Assembly: GCF_026230195.1 (NCBI RefSeq)
Contig: NZ_CP036501.1
Location: 620,001 to 684,000 of the forward strand
Direction of reading: 5' to 3'
Length of the DNA: 64,000 nt
Source: Candidatus Paraluminiphilus aquimaris
GTDB lineage: Bacteria; Pseudomonadota; Gammaproteobacteria; Pseudomonadales; Halieaceae
Of this stretch, positions 27,512-36,844 are shown piece after piece. The notes under the pieces are model-generated. The model saw only the letters and a list, made by a program, of their open reading frames with translations, made no database searches and was not told where the DNA came from. How positions within the stretch are numbered: position 1 is the first letter of the stretch; each line of letters begins with the position of its first letter. The position numbers and the translations under genes are program-made.

Positions 27512-28402
27512 ATGCTTTTGCTTAGAGGGCCGCGCTGTCGCTTACTGATATTTTCGCTCGTTTGCACACTTACCCTTGCGAGCTGCTCTGCAAACCGCCT
27601 GCTGTATAACCGCGCTGATACCTTTATTCGCTGGGCGGCGGATGATTACGTCACACTAACACGAGACCAACAAGCAGCGTTTGATTCGCGGCTCGATGAG
27701 TTCTTGCGTTGGCATCGCAGTGAAGAGCTACCGCACTATCGCGATTTTATTGTTAACGCATTGGCAACGCTTGAAGAGGGCGTAACGCTTGAGGAGGCGG
27801 TCGTCATTTCAGAGGAAATAGACTTGGCGGCGGATCGCTTTCAAGCGCGGTTTATTGAGTTATTGCTCGCGACTGGCGAGGACCTCTCGGATGAGCAGAT
27901 ACAAGCATTTTTAGACGTGCTTGATGAGAGTCAAGCCAAGTATGCCGAGGACCGATTGGTCAGGAACGAGGAGACCTATTACGCGGACTCAGCTAAGACA
28001 ATGACGGATTTGGTTAAGCGCTTGATGGGGCGGTTAAACACAGCGCAGAAGGGAGATATAAGCCTGCGAAGCAAGCAGCTTATGCGTCTTGACCGTCTTT
28101 GGCACGACGACCGTGCACGCTGGGGCAGCGAATTGAGGCGGTTACTCGAAACGAAAAGTCCTGGCTGGCAGGATGAAGTGCGAAAGCTCGGAGAGACACG
28201 GTCTGAGGCGCGAATTCCTGACTACGTGGCGGGGATCGAGCACAACGGAGAAGTCATACTGTCACTGCTGGTCGACGTCATTAATTCGCGCACAGATCGG
28301 CAAGACCGCCGGATGCGACGGTTTTTAAAAGGCCTTATCGATGATATTGATGCGCTAACAAGCGCGTCGGTTGCCGAGCGCTTAGTCGTCGAGCAGGGAT
28401 AG
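27512..28402 (+). CDS. DUF6279-type lipoprotein
   Basis: The product is a 296-residue lipoprotein: basic n-region, hydrophobic segment and lipobox LASC near residues 21-24. After [16 protein letters not shown] the rest is almost entirely alpha-helical and charged, with many Arg, Asp and Glu residues. The LYNRAD pattern after the lipid cysteine matches lipoproteins grouped as DUF6279, of unknown function. It directly follows the diguanylate cyclase with no gap, and its 3' end overlaps the convergent ilvD by about 20 bases. Confidence 0.8.
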   Translation: MLLLRGPRCRLLIFSLVCTLTLASCSANRLLYNRADTFIRWAADDYVTLTRDQQAAFDSRLDEFLRWHRSEELPHYRDFIVNALATLEEGVTLEEAVVISEEIDLAADRFQARFIELLLATGEDLSDEQIQAFLDVLDESQAKYAEDRLVRNEETYYADSAKTMTDLVKRLMGRLNTAQKGDISLRSKQLMRLDRLWHDDRARWGSELRRLLETKSPGWQDEVRKLGETRSEARIPDYVAGIEHNGEVILSLLVDVINSRTDRQDRRMRRFLKGLIDDIDALTSASVAERLVVEQG

Positions 28403-30220
28403 ATCTCTCACCGCGCCTCTGTCAGCACTGGTTACCGTCTTCGCGTAGAACTTCAGTGCGGGACTCACTTTTCGCGGTCGGCTTTTGACTGGCTTGAAGC
28501 CTGTCGCCGCCTGGACGTCACGGCGTGCATCGAGCTCTTCCTGATCAAGCTGAACGTTAATTGTGCGATTCGGGATATCGATCAAGATTCGGTCCCCATT
28601 GTTCACTAGGGCAATTGCACCCCCTGCGGCAGCTTCTGGCGACACGTGACCGATTGACAGTCCAGAGGTGCCCCCAGAAAAACGACCGTCCGTAATCAGT
28701 GCGCAGGCTTTGCCCAGGCCCTTCGATTTTATGTAGCTCGTGGGATAGAGCATTTCCTGCATGCCAGGGCCACCACGCGGACCTTCATACCGTACGATAA
28801 CCACATCGCCGGCCTTTACGCGGTCTTCGAGAATATCGGCCACTGCATCCTCTTGGCTCTCACAAACGTGCGCCCTACCCTCAAAAACGAGGAGCTCGTC
28901 TTCAACGCCGGCGGTTTTAACGACACAGCCGTCCTCAGCGATGTTGCCAAACAGTACGGCTAAGCCGCCTTCTTCAGAGTAGGCATGTTCCGCTGAGCGA
29001 ATACAGCCCCCTTCACGATCTAAGTCGAGTGCCGGCCAACGTGTTGATTGACTGAACGCTTCCTGCGTTGGAATACCCGCTGGTCCTGCTTTAAAGCGTT
29101 CAAGAGCGACCGCGTTATCGGTGGTGGTGATGTCCCAATTTCTAATGGCTTCTCCAATACTCGGACTGTGAACTGTATTGCAGTCGCTGTTGAGCTTTCC
29201 TGATCGTGAGAGCTCGCCCAAAATGGCGAGAACACCCCCTGCGCGATGGACATCCTCCATGTGATAGAGGGGGGTGCTCGGCGCCACTTTGCACAGCTGG
29301 GGCACGTTGCGCGAAAGCGCGTCGATGTCGGTCATCGTGAAATCGAGCTCGGCTTCTTGCGCGGCAGCTAATAAATGCAAAATGGTATTGGTCGAGCCGC
29401 CCATGGCAATGTCGAGACACATCGCATTCTCAAAAGCGGCACGATTGGCAATATTTCGTGGAAGTACGGAGGCGTCGTCTTCGATGTAATAACGTCGAGT
29501 GAGATCAACGACCACTCGGCCCGCTTCTAAAAACAGCGCCTTTCTGTCGGCGTGGGTGGCCAGCAAAGAACCGTTACCCGGTAAACTAAGTCCGAGCGCC
29601 TCGGTCAGGCAGTTCATAGAGTTTGCAGTGAACATGCCTGAACAGGAGCCACATGTGGGGCAGGCAGAACGCTCATAAGCCTCAACTTTTGCATCGTCCG
29701 CACTGCTGTCGGCTGCGATAACCATCGCATCTACGAGGTCGAGTTTATGCTCTGAAAGCGCTGTTTTGCCCGCTTCCATGGGTCCGCCTGACACGAAGAC
29801 CACGGGAATGTTGAGACGCATGGCGGCGTTTAACATCCCGGGCGTAATCTTGTCGCAGTTTGAGATACAGACCATGGCATCCGCGCAATGCGCATTCACC
29901 ATGTACTCAACCGAGTCCGCAATAATGTCACGCGATGGCAGGCTGTAGAGCATACCGTCGTGCCCCATGGCAATGCCGTCATCGACTGCGATGGTGTTGA
30001 ACTCTTTGGCAACGCCTCCGGCATTTTCGATTTCGCGCGCGACCAGCTGTCCTAGGTCCTTTAGGTGAACGTGGCCCGGTACAAACTGAGTGAACGAGTT
30101 CACGACGGCAATAATCGGCTTTTCGAAATCGTCGTCCTTCATGCCTGTCGCGCGCCAAAGCGCTCGCGCTCCGGCCATATTCCGGCCGGCGGTGGAGGTT
30201 CTGGAACGATACTCGGGCAT
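28382..30220 (-). CDS. ilvD: Dihydroxy-acid dehydratase
   Basis: IlvD dehydrates 2,3-dihydroxy acids to the 2-keto acids of valine, leucine and isoleucine. The 612-residue product matches E. coli IlvD (616). Iron-sulfur cluster and active-site motifs are visible: [10 protein letters not shown] near residue 119, and [19 protein letters not shown] near 192. The C-terminal domain holds [20 protein letters not shown] near 510. An AGGAGA ribosome site precedes the ATG. It lies 28 bases downstream of argA on the same strand. Together with leuA and ilvE it forms most of the branched-chain pathway found here. Confidence 0.97.
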   Translation of the reverse strand: MPEYRSRTSTAGRNMAGARALWRATGMKDDDFEKPIIAVVNSFTQFVPGHVHLKDLGQLVAREIENAGGVAKEFNTIAVDDGIAMGHDGMLYSLPSRDIIADSVEYMVNAHCADAMVCISNCDKITPGMLNAAMRLNIPVVFVSGGPMEAGKTALSEHKLDLVDAMVIAADSSADDAKVEAYERSACPTCGSCSGMFTANSMNCLTEALGLSLPGNGSLLATHADRKALFLEAGRVVVDLTRRYYIEDDASVLPRNIANRAAFENAMCLDIAMGGSTNTILHLLAAAQEAELDFTMTDIDALSRNVPQLCKVAPSTPLYHMEDVHRAGGVLAILGELSRSGKLNSDCNTVHSPSIGEAIRNWDITTTDNAVALERFKAGPAGIPTQEAFSQSTRWPALDLDREGGCIRSAEHAYSEEGGLAVLFGNIAEDGCVVKTAGVEDELLVFEGRAHVCESQEDAVADILEDRVKAGDVVIVRYEGPRGGPGMQEMLYPTSYIKSKGLGKACALITDGRFSGGTSGLSIGHVSPEAAAGGAIALVNNGDRILIDIPNRTINVQLDQEELDARRDVQAATGFKPVKSRPRKVSPALKFYAKTVTSADRGAVRDLSLLDD

Positions 30221-30248
30221 GGTGTTTCTCCTGTGGTCGCGAACGGCG

Positions 30249-31505
30249 CTATTGAGTCGCGCGTATCAGCGTATTCGAATTTCGGTCTCTGGACGATTTC
30301 GCTTGCTCGGCGGGCGGCAGTGCATCCCCGTCGATGGGTTTAAAGCCTAACTCCCGGAACCAGTGTCCCGTTTGAGTAGTACGCACATACACCTGCTTGA
30401 GGTCCAGTTCGCGTGCATTTTCGACGAGTTTTTCAATAAGGCGTTCACCGTGCCCTGACTCCCGGTAATCGGGATGGGTTGCGACACAGGCAATCTCACC
30501 GATCGCATCCGTCATATTTGGATGAAGCGCCGCGCAGGCGATAACGCGACTGTCCTTTGTAATGACGGTGAAGCACTCAAGGTCTTTTGCAATTTGCTCG
30601 TTGGGGCGGTCAGCGAGAATCCCCTCTTGCTGTAGCGGCCTTATAAGCTCAAGAATGCCCGCTAAGTCATGGTTTTGCGCGGTAACTATTTGTTCGTACT
30701 CATCAGAGGAAACCAGCGTACCCGCACCGTCATGCGTATAAAGCTCCTTGATTAAGCCACCGTCACAGCTGTAACTGACAAGATGAACCCTTTGAACACC
30801 CGCATCACAGGCATCACAGGCTAGCCTGATGTTCTCATCCATACCTGCCGGTGCTGAAGCGATGCATCCGCGCGCGGCATCCACGGTAAGCTGTCGCGCT
30901 AAATCGCCATCGGCCGTTGTAACGCCCTCGTGCGCAGACATGACAATTAGCTTTTCGGCGGAGAGGCTTCGACTGACCACTCGCATAAGCTCGAGTGCAT
31001 TAACAGCGAATACGTCACCTGCGGCGGAGTGGCCGATTGTAGAGAGCAAGCAAATGGCGGCGCCGTCGAGTGCATGTGTAACGCCTGCGACATCAACCTG
31101 CCGGACAATGCCCAGCGCGCCGTGATCGATGCCCTGCAATACACCTGCGGGGCGAGCGGTTACGAAATTGCCGCTGATGACACGTAGCTTCGCGTTGTGC
31201 AGAGGTGAATTAGGCAGACCCATCGAGAACATGCGCTCTATTTGGCTGCGCTCTAGCGAAATGGCACCGAGCAAAGCGCTCATGGCGTCATGCGTTAAGG
31301 GTGCATTCTCGAGCGCGTCGTGTTCGTGAATGATCACCAGTCGCATGCCAAGCGAATGCATCAGTGCAAGGTCGTGTACAACGTTGATGAAGTTTTCACT
31401 GGAAACCGCACCAGCCCTGAGTCCAACAACCACCGTTGTACCTCGGTGCGTATTGATATAGGGCGCGGTATTTCGGAACCAATCAATGGTGTCTGTATTA
31501 CTCAT
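30249..31505 (-). CDS. argA: N-acetylglutamate synthase ArgA with a divergent amino-acid kinase-like domain
   Basis: ArgA acetylates glutamate in the first step of arginine synthesis. The 418-residue product has an N-terminal amino-acid kinase-like domain (about 1-270) and a C-terminal GNAT domain (about 275-415). The GNAT acetyl-CoA site is [19 protein letters not shown] near 347, and [13 protein letters not shown] matches E. coli ArgA. The N-terminus (APYINTHRG) and [18 protein letters not shown] also match. However, the segment matching E. coli FVIMLGGEA reads VVVGLRAGA and the GARPQID loop is replaced, so the arginine-sensing domain is unusual. Length is a little under E. coli (443). Confidence 0.92.
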   Translation of the reverse strand: MSNTDTIDWFRNTAPYINTHRGTTVVVGLRAGAVSSENFINVVHDLALMHSLGMRLVIIHEHDALENAPLTHDAMSALLGAISLERSQIERMFSMGLPNSPLHNAKLRVISGNFVTARPAGVLQGIDHGALGIVRQVDVAGVTHALDGAAICLLSTIGHSAAGDVFAVNALELMRVVSRSLSAEKLIVMSAHEGVTTADGDLARQLTVDAARGCIASAPAGMDENIRLACDACDAGVQRVHLVSYSCDGGLIKELYTHDGAGTLVSSDEYEQIVTAQNHDLAGILELIRPLQQEGILADRPNEQIAKDLECFTVITKDSRVIACAALHPNMTDAIGEIACVATHPDYRESGHGERLIEKLVENARELDLKQVYVRTTQTGHWFRELGFKPIDGDALPPAEQAKSSRDRNSNTLIRATQ

Positions 31506-31522
31506 CCGGCGGCGTGCCCCAA

Positions 31523-31732
31523 TTACCCTAACAAGGCGTTAAGTGAGAGATAAAAGCCGATCAATAGAACGGGGGGCATAAAAGTGACCTGCTTCAAGTC
31601 GACTGCGCCTGAACCGATCCATGACATCACCGCGTTCTGCCCACTCTTGGCGCCGCAACTCCACGCCAGAAAGCCGCCGAGGCCCAGCACTAGAAATAGT
31701 ATGATCGAGCTGTTCGCGGCGAGCACTGCCAT
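31523..31732 (-). CDS. Small two-helix membrane protein, unknown function
   Basis: This is a 69-residue protein with two predicted transmembrane helices (about 9-24 and 50-68) separated by a polar loop containing a cysteine. I do not recognise a family. It is likely real because it has a good AGGA ribosome site eight bases before the ATG, contains no rare features, and fills the gap between argA (stop to start distance 17 bases) and the divergent glnE. It may be the first gene of the argA-ilvD unit. Confidence 0.6.
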   Translation of the reverse strand: MAVLAANSSIILFLVLGLGGFLAWSCGAKSGQNAVMSWIGSGAVDLKQVTFMPPVLLIGFYLSLNALLG

Positions 31733-31948
31733 GTTGTCGTCCTACGGGGCTACATAATTCAAGGTTAATGAGCATTTTTGCAGGGCTATTGCGGTCAATT
31801 CACCCATGAAACCTGCAAGCCGGGTGAAGTATATTCGGAGTTAGTTTTTGTTCATACCCTTTGTGCTTTATACCGGTTCAGCGTAAAGGTGTGTGTAGAG
31901 AAGCTCTGCAAGCGTGCAGGCGATAGAGAGGGGCCAGCGAGGGGACTG

Positions 31949-34753
31949 ATGTCAGGGCAAGACCAGCTAGAACTGTTTGCTAACCGACTGGGCAATGAGC
32001 GTTATCAACGTCTCGTTTTATCGCTTGATGGTTGCGCAGCAGAGGGCGCGACAAATCGCCTTCTAAGGGGTAGCGAATTTTTCCGCACCCTTGCTGAACG
32101 TCAGATTGACTGGTTAGAGCATGAGGCCGATTTTAGTCAGCCCTCGATCGATACACTGCTAGCGGCCACCCTTGCTGACAATCTCAAGAGCCAGGATGAA
32201 GCGAGCGTCATTAAAGCCCTTCGCGTACTTCGGCAAAGGGCAATGCTGCATACCGTGTGGCGAAGTTTTACGAGTCCAAACGGTCTTGACGAGACACTCG
32301 ACTCAATGACCAAGCTTGCAGATTTTGTCATTCGCTGCGCAGTCGATTACGCGGAGCACGCAGTGAGTAAACGCTACGGGCATGCGGTGGGAGACGATAC
32401 AGGTGCACCCCAAAAACTGATCGTCGTTGGTATGGGGAAGCTTGGCGGCCGCGAGCTCAATCTATCGTCCGATATCGACATTATGTTTATTTATGACGAG
32501 ACGGGGTCGACACAGGGAGGCCGCACAAGCACGAGTAATCAGGAGTATTTCACCCGGATTGCTCAGCTTGTCATTCGGCTCATTGACGCGGTGACTGTCG
32601 ATGGGCGCGTGTTCCGAGTCGATACGCGGTTGAGGCCGTTTGGCGACAGCGGTGCACTGGTGGCGAGCTACGGGTCGCTCGAAAATTATTATCAGCAACA
32701 CGGTCGCGACTGGGAGCGTTATGCCCTGTTAAAGTCCCGTTGTATCACGGGTCCTTCGGAGCAGGCGGCGCCTTTTCAGCGTTTGGCAAGCCAGTTCGTC
32801 TATCGGCGCTACACTGACTTTGGCGTGATTGATGGTCTTCGTACGATGAAGGCACTGATCGATGCCGAGCGCATCACAAAGGGACTGGTCAATGACGTAA
32901 AACGCGGCCCTGGCGGGATCCGAGAGGCTGAGTTCATCGTTCAATCGCATCAGCTGGTGCGCGGTGGCCGAATCCCCAGTGTTCAAAAAGTAAGCTTCAA
33001 GGAGTCAGTTGCGGCGCTTTCGAGCGAAGAATGTATACCCTCAGACGTCGCCGAGTGCTTACGGGTGAATTACCGTTATCTGCGGCAGCTTGAGCACGGG
33101 ATTCAGGCGCTGAGAGATGAGCAAACGCACACCTTGCCCTCTAGACCACAGGATCAAGGCGCACTCTGCGAGCTTCTCGATTATGAGGATTGGCAGACAC
33201 TGGCGACAGCCACTGAAGCGAGTCGACGAGCCATCGCGGTTGAGTTTGAAGCGCTACTTCGTGACTCAAGTGAACAGGCTGATCTCATTTTAGGCCTGGA
33301 CTCCGAGACACCCACCTTAGATACAACGGCTGTCAGGGCGTTATCGCTGAGATCAGAAGGGGTGGTCCTTGATGTACTAGAGACGTTTATCGCTGAATCG
33401 CGCTTTCGAATTATGGACACGGAGGCTACGCACCGCCTGCAAAAGGTCCTCCCTCTCTTGGTCAAGGAGGCAGATCAACACGCTCAACCAGCCGATGCGC
33501 TGACGCGTATTCTCTCCATTGTTACGGTCATCTTTAAGCGAAGTGCCTACCTGTCATTGTTGGCAGAAAACCCCCAAGCGCGAGAGCGATTCGTCGGCCT
33601 AGTGGCGCGAAGTCCGTCAATTGCAGCCAAACTCCGTGAAGCGCCCGAGCTTTTGGACGAGCTACTATTCCCTAAGCGGTTATTCACAGTGCCGAGCAAG
33701 GAAGATATTCGTGAACAATTGGACGCGCTGACGACGTATGTCGATCCTGATGACCTAGAGGCTGTGATGCAGCACCTGCGCCGCCTAAAGGATGCAATCA
33801 CCTTTCGAGTCGCTGTTAGTGAGCTTGAGGGTTCGATTCCCCTCATGAAGGTCAGTGATAATCTAAGTTTTCTTGCAGAGGTCATTGTAGAGCGCGCGGT
33901 AGCCGTGGCTTACCGCGATCTTGTCAAAAAATACGGCGAACCGGCTAACGGTGCAGCGTTTTGTGTCCTCGCTTACGGCAAGTTAGGCGGAATTGAGCTG
34001 AGCTATGAGTCGGATCTTGACCTTGTCTTTATTGCTTCAGGCGAAGAGGGTGTAACCACGGGTGCAAAGGCGGTCGATCATCAGCGTTTCTTCACTCGAC
34101 TTGCGCAGCGTGTCATTCATATTTTGTCCACTAATATGATGGGCGGACGCTTGTACGAGGTCGATTTGCGACTTCGCCCCAATGGCGACTCTGGCTTATT
34201 GGTCACCTCGCTTCCTGCACTTAAAAAGTATTTAGAGACCGACGCCTGGACGTGGGAGCATCAAGCACTGGTTCGTGCGCGCGTCATTGCCGGCGGACCA
34301 ACGCTGGTAGACGCGGTTGAAGCGCTTCGTGTGACGGTTCTTTCGCAACGACGTGACAACAGCTCGCTTGTGCACGATGTGACATCGATGCGACAAAAAA
34401 TGCGCGATCACCAAGGGGATGTCGGGTCCAAGTCCAAGCGAACCGATCTGAAATACGCTCGGGGTGGTATTGTCGATATTGAATTTGTGGTCCAATACCT
34501 TGTGCTCAATCACGCTGCCACGCGCCCGGAAATCTGTCGCTGGTCAGATGTCATCCGTATTGTGGATGAACTCGAGGTTGCGGGTATTTTGAGCGAAGAT
34601 AATGCTAATAGTTTGCGAGATGCTTATTTACAATTAAGAGCTGCAACGCATCGCATTGCCATGTCCTATGATACACAGGACGATCTCGCTCAGGCCGTCG
34701 AGTCAATGGCACGAGCGAAGGCTGCCTGCGCAGACTTGTTGCCGAATTTATAA
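31949..34753 (+). CDS. glnE: Bifunctional glutamine synthetase adenylyltransferase/adenylyl-removing enzyme
   Basis: GlnE adds AMP to glutamine synthetase and removes it, tuning nitrogen assimilation. From ATG 31949 (GAGGGGA ribosome site) it has 934 residues (E. coli 946); the long in-frame extension from 31778 is cysteine-rich and unlike the family. Two nucleotidyltransferase domains are visible: the deadenylylating N-terminal one with GMGKLGGRELNLSSDIDI near residue 160, and the adenylylating C-terminal one with YGKLGGIELSYESDLDLV near 672. Both keep the GS-x10-DxD type catalytic aspartates. The central and C-terminal helical bundles are normal. It is followed by ilvE, as in Pseudomonas. 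Confidence 0.96.
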   Translation: MSGQDQLELFANRLGNERYQRLVLSLDGCAAEGATNRLLRGSEFFRTLAERQIDWLEHEADFSQPSIDTLLAATLADNLKSQDEASVIKALRVLRQRAMLHTVWRSFTSPNGLDETLDSMTKLADFVIRCAVDYAEHAVSKRYGHAVGDDTGAPQKLIVVGMGKLGGRELNLSSDIDIMFIYDETGSTQGGRTSTSNQEYFTRIAQLVIRLIDAVTVDGRVFRVDTRLRPFGDSGALVASYGSLENYYQQHGRDWERYALLKSRCITGPSEQAAPFQRLASQFVYRRYTDFGVIDGLRTMKALIDAERITKGLVNDVKRGPGGIREAEFIVQSHQLVRGGRIPSVQKVSFKESVAALSSEECIPSDVAECLRVNYRYLRQLEHGIQALRDEQTHTLPSRPQDQGALCELLDYEDWQTLATATEASRRAIAVEFEALLRDSSEQADLILGLDSETPTLDTTAVRALSLRSEGVVLDVLETFIAESRFRIMDTEATHRLQKVLPLLVKEADQHAQPADALTRILSIVTVIFKRSAYLSLLAENPQARERFVGLVARSPSIAAKLREAPELLDELLFPKRLFTVPSKEDIREQLDALTTYVDPDDLEAVMQHLRRLKDAITFRVAVSELEGSIPLMKVSDNLSFLAEVIVERAVAVAYRDLVKKYGEPANGAAFCVLAYGKLGGIELSYESDLDLVFIASGEEGVTTGAKAVDHQRFFTRLAQRVIHILSTNMMGGRLYEVDLRLRPNGDSGLLVTSLPALKKYLETDAWTWEHQALVRARVIAGGPTLVDAVEALRVTVLSQRRDNSSLVHDVTSMRQKMRDHQGDVGSKSKRTDLKYARGGIVDIEFVVQYLVLNHAATRPEICRWSDVIRIVDELEVAGILSEDNANSLRDAYLQLRAATHRIAMSYDTQDDLAQAVESMARAKAACADLLPNL

Positions 34754-34794
34754 TGCGCGACGTTTTGGCCGCGCGGTGGATGTAAGGGATTTCT

Positions 34795-35724
34795 ATGGAT
34801 CTGTCTAAGCTGACTGGATCAATTTGGTTGGACGGCGAGCTTGTGCCTTGGGAAGAGGCGAAAGTTCATGTGCTCACACACACGTTTCACTACGGGTTAG
34901 GTGTTTTTGAGGGTGTTCGAGCCTATGCAACGCAAGACCAGGGCACGTGTATTTTTCGACTAAAAGAGCACACCGATCGCCTGTTCCGCTCGGCGAAAAT
35001 TTTGCAAATGGATATGCCCTTTGACAAAGCAACGCTTAATGAAGCGCAGCGCGAAGTTGTCAGGGTGAATAATCTCGATGAAGCCTATCTTAGGCCTATG
35101 TGTTTTCTGGGCTCTGAGGGGATGGGGCTGCGAGCGGACAATCTAAAGACGCACGTGATGATTGCCGCCTGGTCATGGCCCTCTTACATGGACCCCGAGG
35201 CGAGAGACCGCGGCATTCGGGTAAGGACGTCGAGTTACACGCGGCATCACGTCAACATCACGATGTGTAAAGCCAAGGCCAACGGCAATTACATCAATTC
35301 GATTCTTGCGCTGCGAGAGGCGCTCGACGCCGGCTGCGAAGAAGCCTTGATGCTTGATAACGAAGGATATGTCGCTGAGGGAAGCGGAGAGAATGTCTTC
35401 GTAGTGCGAGATGGAAAAATCTATACGCCTGAACTGACGTCGTGCCTCGAGGGGATTACACGAGACAGCATTTTCCGCATTGCGGCTGATTTGGGGTACG
35501 AAATTAAGGAGCGTCGCATTACGCGCGATGAGTTTTACGTCGCTGATGAGGCTTTCTTTACCGGTACGGCCGCCGAAGTCGTTCCGATCCGCGAGTTAGA
35601 CGGTCGAGCAATTGGCACAGGCTCCCGTGGCCCACTGACACAAAAGCTACAAGCAATTTACTTTGATACGGTTCGTGGTCAAGAGACGCAATATGGTGAC
35701 TGGCTGACTGCCGTAAGCGAATAA
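34795..35724 (+). CDS. ilvE: Branched-chain amino-acid aminotransferase
   Basis: IlvE is a PLP-dependent fold-type IV transaminase for the last step of valine, leucine and isoleucine synthesis. The 309-residue length equals E. coli IlvE. The Schiff-base lysine is about K161 in CKAKANGNYINS, followed by LDNEGYVAEGSGENVFVV near 197 and FFTGTAAEVVPI near 258. FHYGLGVFEGVRAY at 31-44 is another family signature. It follows glnE by 41 bases and is preceded by GTAAGGGAT. The call is firm. Confidence 0.97.
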   Translation: MDLSKLTGSIWLDGELVPWEEAKVHVLTHTFHYGLGVFEGVRAYATQDQGTCIFRLKEHTDRLFRSAKILQMDMPFDKATLNEAQREVVRVNNLDEAYLRPMCFLGSEGMGLRADNLKTHVMIAAWSWPSYMDPEARDRGIRVRTSSYTRHHVNITMCKAKANGNYINSILALREALDAGCEEALMLDNEGYVAEGSGENVFVVRDGKIYTPELTSCLEGITRDSIFRIAADLGYEIKERRITRDEFYVADEAFFTGTAAEVVPIRELDGRAIGTGSRGPLTQKLQAIYFDTVRGQETQYGDWLTAVSE

Positions 35725-35774
35725 GTAAAAAAGAAACACTCAAAGTGACGTGAGGCCTGCACGGCAGTGGTGTG

Positions 35775-35821
35775 TCACAAACGGCGTATCACAACCGGCG
35801 CATCACAAACGGCGCATCACA
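35775..35821 (+). repeat. 14-base tandem repeat, three copies plus a partial fourth
   Basis: The unit TCACAAACGGCGTA begins at 35775, repeats with changes at 35789 (TCACAACCGGCGCA) and 35803 (TCACAAACGGCGCA), and a fourth begins at 35817 (TCACA). It ends a few bases before the ribosome site of the lipase gene. The 14-base period is not a whole number of codons and no open frame uses it. It could be slippage, or clustered binding sites. Confidence 0.85.
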
Positions 35822-35833
35822 TAAGGGGCGAGG

Positions 35834-36670
35834 ATGGATAAGGTAACGGGTGAGCTGAGTAGCGGTCTGTTCTATCGATTCTGGCCGGCCACGGGCCAGG
35901 CCGATTCGGTTGTGCTTATAAGCCACGGCTTGGGTGAGCACTCGGGGCGATACGAACATGTTGCCGCCGCCTTTAATGCGGCTGGCTTTAGTGTCTTTGC
36001 GCTGGATCACCTTGGTCACGGACATTCCCCAGGCAAGCGTGCCTTTATCAATCGATTTACCGACTTAACCGAGGGCGTCTCGGAGCTGCGTGCCCACATT
36101 GCAAAAGAGATGCCCGCCTTGCCGGTTTTCCTCGTAGGACACAGTTTGGGCGGCCTGATTGCAGCCAGTGTGGTGTTAAGCGCTGAGCAAGACTACGAGG
36201 GGCTTATCATGACGGGGCCAGCTCTGGGTGTTCCCACCCCACCCCCTTCGTGGCAGGTACTCCTTTTGCGAGTCTTTAGTGCCCTGACACCAGGCTTGAA
36301 AGCGCTTGAGCTTGATGCCAACGCCATTTGTAGAGATCAAGCAGTCGTGGAGGCGTACGTTGCGGACCCGCTTGTGCATCATCAAAACATCCCCGCGCGG
36401 ATGGTCGTGTCTTTATTTGACGAAGGTGCGAGCGTCATGTCCCGTGCACAAGACATCAGCCTCCCCGTGCTGTTACTTCATGGCGAAGCCGATCAACTGA
36501 CATCCTCCGCTGCGTCTCAGGAATTTGTGGAGACACTCGGATCGAGTGATAAACAATGCACGATCTACGAGGGGATGTATCACGAGCTGTTTAACGAGCC
36601 AGAACAAGACGAAATTCTTAGTCGGTGCTGCGAGTGGATCTCCAAACACCTGACGAAAGGTCAGCCATAA
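35834..36670 (+). CDS. Alpha/beta hydrolase, monoacylglycerol lipase / lysophospholipase type
   Basis: The 278-residue cytoplasmic-looking protein belongs to the hydrolase_4 (serine aminopeptidase S33-like) group that includes monoacylglycerol lipases and PldB. The oxyanion segment ISHGLGEHSGRY is at 29-40, and the nucleophile elbow GHSLGG places the catalytic serine at S104. The acid is probably the aspartate of HGEADQLTSS near 222, and the base the histidine of GMYHELFNEP near 252. No signal peptide is seen. It sits between ilvE and the glycosyltransferase group; a role in lipid turnover is inferred from the family only. Confidence 0.88.
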   Translation: MDKVTGELSSGLFYRFWPATGQADSVVLISHGLGEHSGRYEHVAAAFNAAGFSVFALDHLGHGHSPGKRAFINRFTDLTEGVSELRAHIAKEMPALPVFLVGHSLGGLIAASVVLSAEQDYEGLIMTGPALGVPTPPPSWQVLLLRVFSALTPGLKALELDANAICRDQAVVEAYVADPLVHHQNIPARMVVSLFDEGASVMSRAQDISLPVLLLHGEADQLTSSAASQEFVETLGSSDKQCTIYEGMYHELFNEPEQDEILSRCCEWISKHLTKGQP

Positions 36671-36844
36671 AGTCTTGAAGGCAATGTTTAGATGCCGGAC
36701 TTGGCGAGTGGTTTTAAAAGTGAAAGCGAACGTAGATAAAACGACAGAGCGCTGGTTGTTCAAAGGTTTATCTTGCAGAAGCCCTTGTTGTGTCGGGAAA
36801 GCTGTATTGGCATACTCCGTGCCAAATTTAGTGGTTACCTTTGC

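Noticed and set aside
31778-31948. N-terminal extension of glnE from the longest open frame
   Set aside because: It adds 57 cysteine-rich residues unlike GlnE, and a ribosome site stands before ATG 31949.
35775-35821. Tandem repeat considered as a CRISPR fragment
   Set aside because: Units are only 14 bases and directly adjacent, with no spacers and no cas genes.
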